The position numbers were made by a program, and so were the translations under genes. 64,000 nucleotides of DNA, taken from positions 89,440 to 153,439 of the forward strand of contig DAOUAE010000065.1 of NCBI GenBank assembly GCA_034433795.1, given 5' to 3'. Below, one piece after another: positions 17,059 to 25,300 of the stretch (position 1 is the first letter of the stretch; the number at the start of each line of letters is the position of its first letter). A model generated the notes under the pieces. That model was not told the DNA's origin. It was given only the letters and a program-made list of their open reading frames with translations, and did no database searches. The stretch comes from DAOUAE01 sp034433795. GTDB taxonomy: Bacteria; Chloroflexota; UBA6077; FW602-bin22; DAOUAE01.

Positions 17059-17087
17059 TTGACAGGTCAACCTGGCTGGGTTACTGT
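17059..17087 (+). promoter_or_regulatory. tetR promoter with overlapping palindromic operator
   Basis: TTGACA (17059-17064), 17-nt spacer, TACTGT (17082-17087). The -35 is part of a perfect palindrome TTGAC-AG-GTCAA (17059-17070), a plausible autoregulatory site for the TetR protein encoded 45 bp downstream. Confidence 0.7.
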
Positions 17088-17131
17088 GTGCAGCGTGTGA
17101 GCAGTCTTCAAGCCTCGACACGGGCAGGTGG

Positions 17132-17770
17132 ATGATGCCCTCTTCCCGTCAGACCCGGACCGAGCAGGGCCAGGAGACGCGCCAGCGCATCCTGCAGGCC
17201 GCCCGCGCTCTCTTTGCCGAGCGCGGCTATCACGGCACCACCATTCAGGATATTGCGGCCCAGGCCGGGGTGGCGCTGCGCACCGTCTACTACCATTTTG
17301 AGTCCAAGGCGGCCATCGCCGCCGCCCTGGCGGCCATGGTCCGGCCGGAGGTCAACGCGCTGGCCCTGGATCTGCTGCAGACCGCCACGACTCCCGAGGC
17401 GACGCTGCAGCAGGTGGTGGCCGCCCTCTTCGCCCGCTACGAGCGTCTGGCGACGGTCCTCTGGCTGGCCTACCGTCTGGAGAGCGAGAGCCCCGAACTG
17501 GGCGCGCTGCTCCAGGGACCGCGCGCCTGGCTCTATCAGTTCGCCGAGGACTGGCTGCACGGGCTGCTGCTGACCTATCGCCAGGCGCCCCCTCTGACTC
17601 TGTCCGTGGTGGTCGACCTGGTGTACACCGCTCTGAGTTTCGCCACCTGGCGGACACTGACCCAGGAACGTGGTCTCTCCTCGGCCGAGGCCGCCCAGGC
17701 AGTCGGGACCTTCGTTATCCGAGGGGTTCTGGGCCGGCCGCTGGAGATGGTCGGCCCGGCCCCGGCATAG
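17132..17770 (+). CDS. TetR-family transcriptional regulator
   Basis: 212 residues. N-terminal TetR helix-turn-helix: ETRQRILQAARALFAERGYH, GTTIQDIAAQAGVALRTVYY and HFESKAAI (residues about 14-64). The helical C-terminal ligand-binding half has no recognisable specificity. It is followed 40 bp later by murE in the same direction. It probably represses its own promoter, which contains a TTGAC/GTCAA palindrome. The ligand and other targets are unknown. Confidence 0.92.
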   Translation: MMPSSRQTRTEQGQETRQRILQAARALFAERGYHGTTIQDIAAQAGVALRTVYYHFESKAAIAAALAAMVRPEVNALALDLLQTATTPEATLQQVVAALFARYERLATVLWLAYRLESESPELGALLQGPRAWLYQFAEDWLHGLLLTYRQAPPLTLSVVVDLVYTALSFATWRTLTQERGLSSAEAAQAVGTFVIRGVLGRPLEMVGPAPA

Positions 17771-17809
17771 CCCTTGCAGAGAGAGGCGGGCGGCGAGCGG
17801 AGGTCAAGG

Positions 17810-19348
17810 GTGCCGATCCTGCGCGAGGTCCTGGCCAGTCTGCCTTTTGCAGTCCGTGTGCATGGACGGGATGATATTCCGGTGACGGGCGTCAGCGCCG
17901 ACAGCCGGACGCTGACCAGCGGGATGATCTTTGTGGCCGTTCGGGGGCGGCGTGACGATGGCCACCGCTACATCCCCGACGCCCTGGCCCGCGGGGCGCG
18001 GGCGATTGTCTCCGACCAGGATCCCCCGATGGCGAGCGCCGTGGCCTGGGTGACCGTGCCCGACAGCCGGGCGGCTCTGGGCTGGCTGGCAGCCTTCTTC
18101 GCCGGCTTCCCAACCCGGGGCTGCGGGCTGGTCGGGGTCACCGGGACCGATGGCAAGACGACCACCGCGACACTGATCGCCTATCTGTTGCGGGCGAGCG
18201 GACAGCCTGTGGGGTTGGTCTCGACGGTGGAGATCTGGCTGGGCGACGAGCGACGCCCAAACGACACGCAGCACACCACCCCGCCGGCGGCGATTCTGCA
18301 GGGGCTGCTGGCCGAGATGGTCCAGCGCGGGTGCCGCTGGGCGGTGCTGGAGACCAGTTCCCACGCGCTGGACCAGTGGCGGGTGGCCGGGTGTCTCTTC
18401 GACGTCGGGGTCTTTACCAATCTCACCCCCGAGCATCTGGACTACCACGGTGACCTGGAGCGTTACCGCCAGGCCAAGGCCCGTCTCTTCGCGCTCCTGG
18501 GCCAGGAGCCCAAGGCCGGGATCACCCCCTTTGGTCTGCTGAACGCTGACGATCCCCACAGCGCAGCCATGGCCGCCGCCTGCCCGGTCACGGTGGTCAC
18601 CTACGGTCTGGAGCAGCCCGCCCATTACCGCGTGCGTCGCTTCGGCCGGTCGGGTGAGGGGATGCAGGTGCTGTTGGAGACACCCGCCGGGCCGGTCGAT
18701 CTCTGGTCGCCGCTCCCCGGGCGCTTCAATGTCTACAATGTCGCGGCCGCCGCCGCCGCCGCTCTGCAGCTGGGGGTGGCGCCGATGGTCCTGACGAAAG
18801 CCCTGCGGACCTTTACCGGGGTGCCCGGTCGTCTGCAACCGGTGGTCATGGGCCAGCCCTTCCAGGTCTTCGTCGACTTCGCCCATACCCCTAACGCCCT
18901 GGGAGCGGTCCTGGCGGCCCTGCGTCCGCGTACCCGGGGGCGTCTGATCGTGGTTTTCGGCCATCCCGGCGGTCGTGATGCCCACAACCGCCCGGTCCTG
19001 GGGCGGGTGGCCGCCTCGATGGCCGATCTCCTGATCCTGACCACCGATGACCCCTACGATGAGGATCCTGAGGCGATTCTCGACCAGATCGAGGTCGGAG
19101 TCCGGGCCGCCGGGCGGCGGCCGCACCGTGACTTCTGGCGCTTCCCCGACCGGGTCGAGGCCATCCGGGCGGCCCTGCGCCTGGCCCAGCCGGGTGACAC
19201 GGTCCTGATCGCCGGCCGGGGCCACGAGCGGTTCACAGTGGTCCGGGGGCAGCGGGTGCCTCTGGACGATGTGGCCGTGGTCGAGCAGACCCTCCGCGAG
19301 CTGGCGGCCGAATCGGGGCCGGCCGGCGTGGCGGCCAGCGAGAGCTAG
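17810..19348 (+). CDS. murE: MurE-type UDP-N-acetylmuramoyl-dipeptide amino-acid ligase
   Basis: 512 residues from the GTG at 17810; GGAGG at 17799-17803 supports it over the upstream ATG at 17774. N-terminal Mur domain: TGVSADSRTLTSGMIFVAV. P-loop: GVTGTDGKTTTATLIAYLL near residue 110. Central DTQHTTPPAAILQGLLAEM, ETSSHALDQWRV and NLTPEHLDYHGDLERY. C-terminal FVDFAHTPNAL, VFGHPGGRDAHNRPVLG and LIAGRGHE. It adds the third residue of the peptidoglycan stem peptide. The site that is DNPR in diaminopimelate-adding enzymes reads DDPYDE, suggesting another diamino acid (Orn or Lys). No other mur genes are near. Confidence 0.92.
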   Translation: MPILREVLASLPFAVRVHGRDDIPVTGVSADSRTLTSGMIFVAVRGRRDDGHRYIPDALARGARAIVSDQDPPMASAVAWVTVPDSRAALGWLAAFFAGFPTRGCGLVGVTGTDGKTTTATLIAYLLRASGQPVGLVSTVEIWLGDERRPNDTQHTTPPAAILQGLLAEMVQRGCRWAVLETSSHALDQWRVAGCLFDVGVFTNLTPEHLDYHGDLERYRQAKARLFALLGQEPKAGITPFGLLNADDPHSAAMAAACPVTVVTYGLEQPAHYRVRRFGRSGEGMQVLLETPAGPVDLWSPLPGRFNVYNVAAAAAAALQLGVAPMVLTKALRTFTGVPGRLQPVVMGQPFQVFVDFAHTPNALGAVLAALRPRTRGRLIVVFGHPGGRDAHNRPVLGRVAASMADLLILTTDDPYDEDPEAILDQIEVGVRAAGRRPHRDFWRFPDRVEAIRAALRLAQPGDTVLIAGRGHERFTVVRGQRVPLDDVAVVEQTLRELAAESGPAGVAASES

Positions 19349-19361
19349 GCCGCGGCCAGGG

Positions 19362-20231
19362 TTACCCCCCGGCGCGGACGGCCATCAGCCCCAGGGTGAT
19401 AAGGCCCAGTGTTAGACAGTACAGGGCAAAGGGGTAAAGCGAGTACCGGCGGAGGTAGCCGAGGAAAACGGCGATCGTCAGGTAGCCGGCCAGTCCGGCG
19501 GCCAGGAATCCGCTGAGAAGCGTCAGATTCAGAGCCGCCGGATCGGTCCGGAGGAGTTTGACGATCTCCAGACCGCCTGCTCCCAGGATCACCGGTGCGG
19601 AGAGGAGAAAGCTGAAACGGGCGGCCGCCGGGCGGGAGAGCCCCACCAGCAGGCCGGCGACGATGGTCAATCCCGACCGGGACAGGCCCGGCAGAATAGC
19701 GCCGGCCTGGGCCAGGCCGATGAGCAGGGCATCGCGGGCTCGCAGGTGGCTGAGATCTCGGACGGCCGCCGGGGCCAGGGCGGCGGTGGCGGTCGGAGCA
19801 ACGGTCAGCGCTGCCCGACTGCTTCGCCGCTCGCCGAGGACCAGCGCCAGAGCGGTGAGGGGCAGGGTGAGACCGATCACCAGTGGCCCTTCAAAGAGGC
19901 GGGCGACCACTTCTTCAAGCAGGAGACCGGCCAGCCCTGCCGGCATCGTCCCCAGGATGAGCAGCCAGGCCAGCCGTCCCATTGGATCCGGCGGTCCCCC
20001 CGGCCGGAGCGTCCGCAGAAAGCCCCGCAGCAGCGGCCCCCATTCCGCGCGAAAGAAGACCAGGACCGCCAGCAGCGTCCCCAGGTGCAGGACCACGTCG
20101 AAGGCCAGTCCCGGTGATGGCCAGTCCAGGAGCCACGGCATCAGCACCAGATGGGCGGAACTGCTGATGGGCAGAAATTCGGTCAGCCCCTGAACGATGC
20201 CCAGGGGGATCGCCTGCCAGACCGTTATCAC
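19362..20231 (-). CDS. uppP: Undecaprenyl-diphosphate phosphatase UppP (BacA family)
   Basis: 289 residues from the GTG at 20231, with AAAGGAGG just upstream; the longer frame adds an unrelated basic stretch. Signature GIVQGLTEFLPISSSAHLVL at the N-terminus and ILPGLSRSGLTIVAGLLVGL in the second half, with about eight membrane helices. It recycles the lipid carrier of cell-wall and polysaccharide synthesis, and overexpression gives bacitracin resistance. It ends 13 bp from the end of the convergent murE gene. Confidence 0.95.
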   Translation of the reverse strand: MITVWQAIPLGIVQGLTEFLPISSSAHLVLMPWLLDWPSPGLAFDVVLHLGTLLAVLVFFRAEWGPLLRGFLRTLRPGGPPDPMGRLAWLLILGTMPAGLAGLLLEEVVARLFEGPLVIGLTLPLTALALVLGERRSSRAALTVAPTATAALAPAAVRDLSHLRARDALLIGLAQAGAILPGLSRSGLTIVAGLLVGLSRPAAARFSFLLSAPVILGAGGLEIVKLLRTDPAALNLTLLSGFLAAGLAGYLTIAVFLGYLRRYSLYPFALYCLTLGLITLGLMAVRAGG

Positions 20232-20331
20232 GACGCCTCCTTTCCGTAGGCGGCATGGTAGACCAGGGCCCGCCACCTGTCCAGTGGCAAAACTGGCGCC
20301 ACTGGCGTAGACTCAGAGGTGGGAGGAAGGC

Positions 20332-20856
20332 ATGGTCGATCCGAATACCGGGTTTCGTTCGATCCTGGTCGCCGCCGTCCTTATCGAAGAGGGCGATCGG
20401 GTTCTGCTCATTCGCGAAAGCAAGCCGGACTGCGCTGGCAAACTCAACCAGCCGGCCGGACATCTGGAGGTCGGCGAGACCCCCGAGGAGTGCGCCCGCC
20501 GCGAGGCCCGGGAGGAGGCCGGCTACGAGGTCGAACTGACCGGGCTCCTTGGGGTCTATCTCTGGCCGCAGACGCCCACCGAGGTGGTGGTGCGGTTCTG
20601 CTACCTGGCCCGACCGGTCCGGCCTCTCCCCGGTCCACTGGCCCCCGACTCGGCCGGGACGGTGTGGTTGACGGCCGAGGAGGCGCGTCGGCTGCCGTCC
20701 ACGGTCTTTCGCTCGCCGCTGACCGTAGCGGCGCTGGCCGACTGGCTGGCGGGACGGCGCTACCCGTTGGCGGTGGTGCATCCTGTGGCCGGGTCGGGCT
20801 GGTTTGCGACCGGGGTGGCCCCGGCGCCAGACCGCTCGTCGCGTGCTACAATCTGA
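20332..20856 (+). CDS. NUDIX hydrolase
   Basis: 174 residues with GGGAGGAAGG before the ATG. The NUDIX box is complete: GHLEVGETPEECARREAREE followed by AGYEV (residues about 43-67), with the preceding strand VAAVLIEEGDRVLLIRESKP. Short extra C-terminal segment. Members cleave nucleoside diphosphates linked to another moiety. Similar proteins are often annotated as thiamine-phosphate or nucleotide hydrolases, but the substrate cannot be read from sequence. Divergent from uppP. Confidence 0.9.
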   Translation: MVDPNTGFRSILVAAVLIEEGDRVLLIRESKPDCAGKLNQPAGHLEVGETPEECARREAREEAGYEVELTGLLGVYLWPQTPTEVVVRFCYLARPVRPLPGPLAPDSAGTVWLTAEEARRLPSTVFRSPLTVAALADWLAGRRYPLAVVHPVAGSGWFATGVAPAPDRSSRATI

Positions 20857-20914
20857 GTAGACCCGGTGGGCGAGAAAGCCAGCCTGGCCATGGGCTGGAG
20901 AAGGGAGGCGCTCA

Positions 20915-21133
20915 ATGGAGCGGTCAAAAGAGCGGTCGGCAGCCCGTATGGTGACTCAGGGCCTGGTCCTGGCCAGCCTGGCCATCGCGGTCCTGATCAT
21001 CGCGGTGATGTTCGTCCTGGGGTTCGCCGGCGCGGCCTTCTTCTACGGCGCTCTCCTGGCGGCCGTGCTGGCGGCGGTCGTTCTCTACGCCCTGGTCCTG
21101 CTCAGCGGCGGCTGGCGGCGACCGACTGATTAG
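20915..21133 (+). CDS. Small two-helix membrane protein
   Basis: 72 residues with GGGAGG before the ATG. A short basic N-terminus (MERSKERSAAR) and two hydrophobic helices (VLASLAIAVLIIAVMFVLGF and AALLAAVLAAVVLYALVLLS-like) fill the chain; the C-terminus is WRRPTD. Codon use is like the neighbours. I do not recognise a family. Confidence 0.7.
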   Translation: MERSKERSAARMVTQGLVLASLAIAVLIIAVMFVLGFAGAAFFYGALLAAVLAAVVLYALVLLSGGWRRPTD

Positions 21134-21170
21134 TCACTCTGCCGCCAGCCGTGATCTCCCCCGGGGGCGG

Positions 21171-21722
21171 TTACTCGCTCCGGGACAGAATGTCTGGCGA
21201 CAGGCCGAAGGCGCGAGCAACGGTCTGAGCCATCGGCGGGCTCAGCGGCTGGATGGTGAGCGTGCTGCCATCCGGGGTCTGAAACTTGACGTCCATGCCG
21301 GCCGGAAACTGGTCGATGCCTCTGAGATAGCGGACCATCACCAGTGCCTGGCTGCCGTGCACGAACCGCGTCGGACCGAAGACCCCAGGTGGGAGGGCGG
21401 TCCGGGTCGCCGGGTCGATGTTATGCGCCAGAGCGATCTGCCGTCCGGGGGCCAGAAGAATGGCCCCCCACATGTCGCCGGCGATGCAGCAGTCGGCCAC
21501 CGCCACCCCGATCGACATCCCATCGGTGGTGACCAGGTAGAAGAAGCGGTCGCTGGCGCTGGCAAATGAAAGCCTGATGGTCTGCTCGAAAGCAGCAGGG
21601 GAGACGCGGCTGGCCGGCTCAGCCTGATTTCCGCTCGTGGCCGCAGCGGCCGGCGGCACCAGCATGAGCAGCAGGCCGAAGAGCACGAACCAGCCCGGCA
21701 GAGAGCGTGGGATTATACTCAT
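21171..21722 (-). CDS. Exported hypothetical protein
   Basis: 183 residues. Signal peptide: FVLFGLLLMLVPPAAAATSG. The mature part has a motif-like region FYLVTTDGMSIGVAVADCCI with a CC pair, then GAILLAPGRQIALAHNIDPA. The rest is a mixed alpha/beta domain ending in FGLSPDILSRSE. No family recognised. It stands between the small membrane protein (convergent) and the gltB leader region. A TACAAT on its strand at 21836-21841 could be its -10. Confidence 0.7.
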   Translation of the reverse strand: MSIIPRSLPGWFVLFGLLLMLVPPAAAATSGNQAEPASRVSPAAFEQTIRLSFASASDRFFYLVTTDGMSIGVAVADCCIAGDMWGAILLAPGRQIALAHNIDPATRTALPPGVFGPTRFVHGSQALVMVRYLRGIDQFPAGMDVKFQTPDGSTLTIQPLSPPMAQTVARAFGLSPDILSRSE

Positions 21723-22069
21723 TATTCTCGTTTCTCCTGAGAGAACTGTGGACGTCCCTCGGGGGCTATCGCCCCTGGTCAGCCGATGGGGTGATGCTCT
21801 GCCCTCCTTTCACGACCTGACCAGGCGTCTTCGGGATTGTAGCAGACCATCGGGTAGGTGAAAGTGTCGTAGTTCACAGAGCCCGCTGAGAGCCGGCGCG
21901 CTGTCGGGACTGTTCCCGACCGGGTGTCGGGAAAGCCCGGACAACACAAACCGGTTCCTCCCGGACAGACAGGCGGTGTCGAGAGGCCGTATGATCGTCG
22001 TGGGTCAGCGCCGATCCAGGGCCCGCCCGCGAGGCGGGCGGAGTGCAGTTTCTTTATTGTCGATGGGGC
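21723..22069. other. Gene-free stretch between exported protein and gltB promoter
   Basis: No gene. Contains a perfect hairpin GTCGGGA-CTGT-TCCCGAC (21903-21920) with a third GTCGGGA copy at 21926-21932, and a hairpin GCCCGCC-N5-GGCGGGC (22021-22039) followed by a modest T-run, possibly a terminator for read-through ahead of the gltB promoter. Confidence 0.5.
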
Positions 22070-22098
22070 TTGTCGCCGGCGGGCCGGGTGTGTATAAT
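22070..22098 (+). promoter_or_regulatory. gltB promoter
   Basis: TTGTCG (22070-22075), 17-nt spacer, TATAAT (22093-22098). It gives a leader of roughly 205 nt before the gltB start. Confidence 0.75.
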
Positions 22099-22120
22099 AC
22101 CGGCTGAGACTCGCCATCGT

Positions 22121-22251
22121 CCAGGCACGGGCCTCCAGCGTCGGAGGCCGGTGGGTCGGGTGGTGGTGCCTGGTCGGTGGGTGGTTGTGCGCAGTGACGA
22201 TGGGGTCCACTGGACGGTCTGCCCAGTGGGCTTTTTCTTTTCGGTGCCTGG
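22121..22251 (+). promoter_or_regulatory. Structured gltB leader with internal terminator
   Basis: CCAGGCAC (22121-22128) pairs perfectly with GTGCCTGG (22166-22173), enclosing hairpin GGCCTCC-N6-GGAGGCC (22130-22149). Further on, CCACTGG (22207-22213) pairs with CCAGTGG (22223-22229), followed by TTTTTCTTTT: an intrinsic terminator inside the leader. A second GTGCCTGG lies after it (22244-22251) and could compete for the same partner. Points to attenuation; the signal is unknown. No riboswitch class recognised. Confidence 0.6.
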
Positions 22252-22309
22252 CCGCGGGACGGCCCGTCAAACTCCAGGGTGAGGGTGCAGCCGACCGATG
22301 GGAGCCGAC

Positions 22310-25300
22310 ATGTTGCCAACCACCAGATCGCTCTACGATCCGGCGTTTGAGCACGATGCCTGCGGGGTCGGTTTCGTCGCTGATATCCTGGGGCGCCCCA
22401 GCCATCTGATCCTGGCGCGCGCCCTGGAGGCGGTGGTGAACCTCACGCACCGTGGGGCGGTCGCGGCCGACGCGCGGACCGGCGACGGTGCTGGCGTGCT
22501 GACCCAGATCCCCCGTCCGCTCTTCGCCCGCGAGCTGGAGCGGCTGGGCTATGCCACGACGGTCCTGGACGATCTGGGGGTGGGGATGATCTTCCTGCCC
22601 CAGGATCCGGGGGCCCAGGAGCGCTGCCGCGAGATCGTTCAGGCCGAGGTCCAGCGAGCCGGCCTGATCTTTCTGGGCTGGCGGCCGGTGCCGGTCGATC
22701 CGTCGGTGCTGGGCGAGCGGGCGCGGGCCACGCTGCCCGATATCCAGCAGGCCCTGGTCGCCCGACCGCGCGGCCTGAGCGATGAAGCCTACGAGCGCCG
22801 ACTGTACCTGGTCCGCAAGCGGATCGAGCGGGCGGTGGCGGCCGTGGGCATCCGCGACTGCTACATCCCCTCGTTCTCGCACCGGACCATCGTCTATAAG
22901 GGGCTGTTCGTCGCCCCCCAGCTGCGGGGCTTCTACCGCGACCTGGCTGACCCGGCCTTCACCACCGCTCTGGCCGTCTTCCATCAGCGCTACAGCACCA
23001 ACACCTTCCCGAACTGGTTCCTGGCTCAGCCGTTCCGGCTGCTGGCCCACAACGGCGAGATCAATACCCTCCAGGGCAACCGCAACTGGATGCGGGCCCG
23101 CGAGGCGGCCCTGGCCTCGCCGGTCTGGGGCGAGGCCATCGCGGACCTCACGCCCATTGTCTGGGAGGAAGGGTCCGATTCGGCCAGCCTGGATAACGTC
23201 CTCGAACTGCTGCGTCTCTCCGGGCGCGACCTGCTCCACGCGATGATGATGCTGGTGCCCGAGGCCTGGGAGCGCATGCCCGATATGGACCCGGAGTGGC
23301 GGGCTTTCTACGAGTACCACGCCTGCCTGATGGAGCCGTGGGACGGTCCGGCGGCCCTGGCCTTCAGCGATGGCGTGGTCGTCGGCGCCTGCCTGGACCG
23401 CAACGGCCTGCGGCCCTCGCGCTATAAGGTCACCGACGACGGGCTGGTGGTGGTGGCCTCGGAGGTGGGAGTCTTCGACCTGGACGATGCCCACGTGGTC
23501 GAGAAGGGCCGACTCGGCCCGGGCCAGATGATCGCGGTGGACACCGCCCGGCGGGTGCTCCTCAAGAACGAGCAGATCAAGCAGATGATCAGCCGCCGGC
23601 GCCCCTACGGCCAGTGGGTCCAGCGTCACCTCTTCCGGCTGAGCAGCGTTGTCGGCGGGCCGAATGGCCATCTCCACCCGGATACGCTGCCGCTCTGGCA
23701 GCGCCAGCAGGCCTTCGGCTTCACCAACGAGGAACTGCAGCTGGTCGTCAAGACTATGGGCTACGAGGGCAAGGACCCGGTCTGGTCGATGGGCGATGAC
23801 GCGCCGATCGCGGTCCTCTCCCGTAAGCCCCGGCTGGTCTACCACTTCCTGAAGCAGCGCTTCGCCCAGGTCACCAACCCGCCGATCGATCCACTCCGGG
23901 AAGAGATCGTGATGGCGCTCGATGTCTACATCGGCGCCCGGCGGAGCCTGCTGGAGGAGACCGCAGAACACGCCAAACTCGTTCACCTGCCCAGCCCGGT
24001 CCTGCGCGACGACGAACTCGAGGCGCTCAAGCACCTGCCCGACCCGGCCTTCCAGGCGGCGGTGCTGCCGGCGGTCTTCGACCGGGCCCTCGGGCCCGAG
24101 GGCCTGAAGGCTGGTCTGCAGGCGCTCTGTCAGGCCGCCGAGGCGGCGGTCGATGCGGGGAAGACCATCCTTATTCTGACCGACCGGCCGATCGGGCCGG
24201 AGACGGTGGCCATCCCGATGCTGCTGGCGGTCGGGGCGGTGCACCACCATCTCATCCGCGTCGGCAAGCGCATGCGGGCCGATATCGTGGTCGAGACCGG
24301 CCAGGCCTGGGAGGTCCATCACTTCGCCACACTCATCGGCTATGGCGCCAGCGCCATCAACCCCTATCTGGCCTACCAGACCGTCGCCGACCTGGTGCTC
24401 AACCAGGGGGTGGACGGGCTCCCGCTGGAGAGGGCGCTGGAGAATTACCGCCACGCGGTCGAGGCCGGGCTGCTCAAGATCATGTCGAAAATGGGCATCT
24501 CGACCCTAACCTCCTACCGCGGGGCTCAGATCTTCGAGGCCATCGGCCTCGGCCCGGAGGTCATCGAGACCTGCTTTGTCGGCACGCCCTCGCGGGTCGG
24601 GGGCATTGGTCTGCGGGAGTTTGGCGAAGACGCCCTGGCTCGCCACCGGCTGGCCTTCGGCCCGGATCCCGAGTCGAAACTGCCCGACTACGGTTTCTAC
24701 CGCTACCGCCGCGATGGCGAGTACCACGGCTACAATCCGCGGATCGTCCGGCAGCTGCAGAAGGCCGCCCGCAGCGGCAGTTACGAGGAGTACAAACTCT
24801 TCGCCCAGATGGTCTACGAGCGCGAGCCGGCCCTCTTCCGCGACCTCCTGCGCTTCCGGCGGGTCCGCGACCCCATCCCGCTCGACGAGGTCGAGCCGAT
24901 GGAGAAGATCCGCCAGCGCTTCGTCACCCAGGCGATGTCGCTGGGGGCGCTCAGCCCGGAGGCCCACGAGACGATCTCCATCGCCATGAACCGTATCGGC
25001 TGCCGCTCGAACACCGGCGAGGGCGGTGAGGATCCCGAGTGGTACAAGCCGCGCCCGAACGGTGATTCGGCCAACAACAAGATCAAGCAGGTGGCCTCGG
25101 GCCGCTTCGGGGTAACACCGGAGTACCTGGCCCACGCCGAGGAGATCGAGATCAAAATGGCCCAGGGCTCCAAGCCCGGCGAGGGCGGGCAGCTGCCGGG
25201 CCATAAGGTGACCGAACTCATCGCCCGGCTGCGCCACGCGGTGCCGGGGATTCAGCTCATCTCGCCACCGCCGCACCACGATATCTACAGCATCGAGGAC

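Noticed and set aside
22150..22240. T-box riboswitch in the gltB leader
   Set aside because: GGTGGTGGTGCC slightly recalls the T-box sequence, but the canonical TGGNACCGCG element and stem I features are absent and the gene is not typical.
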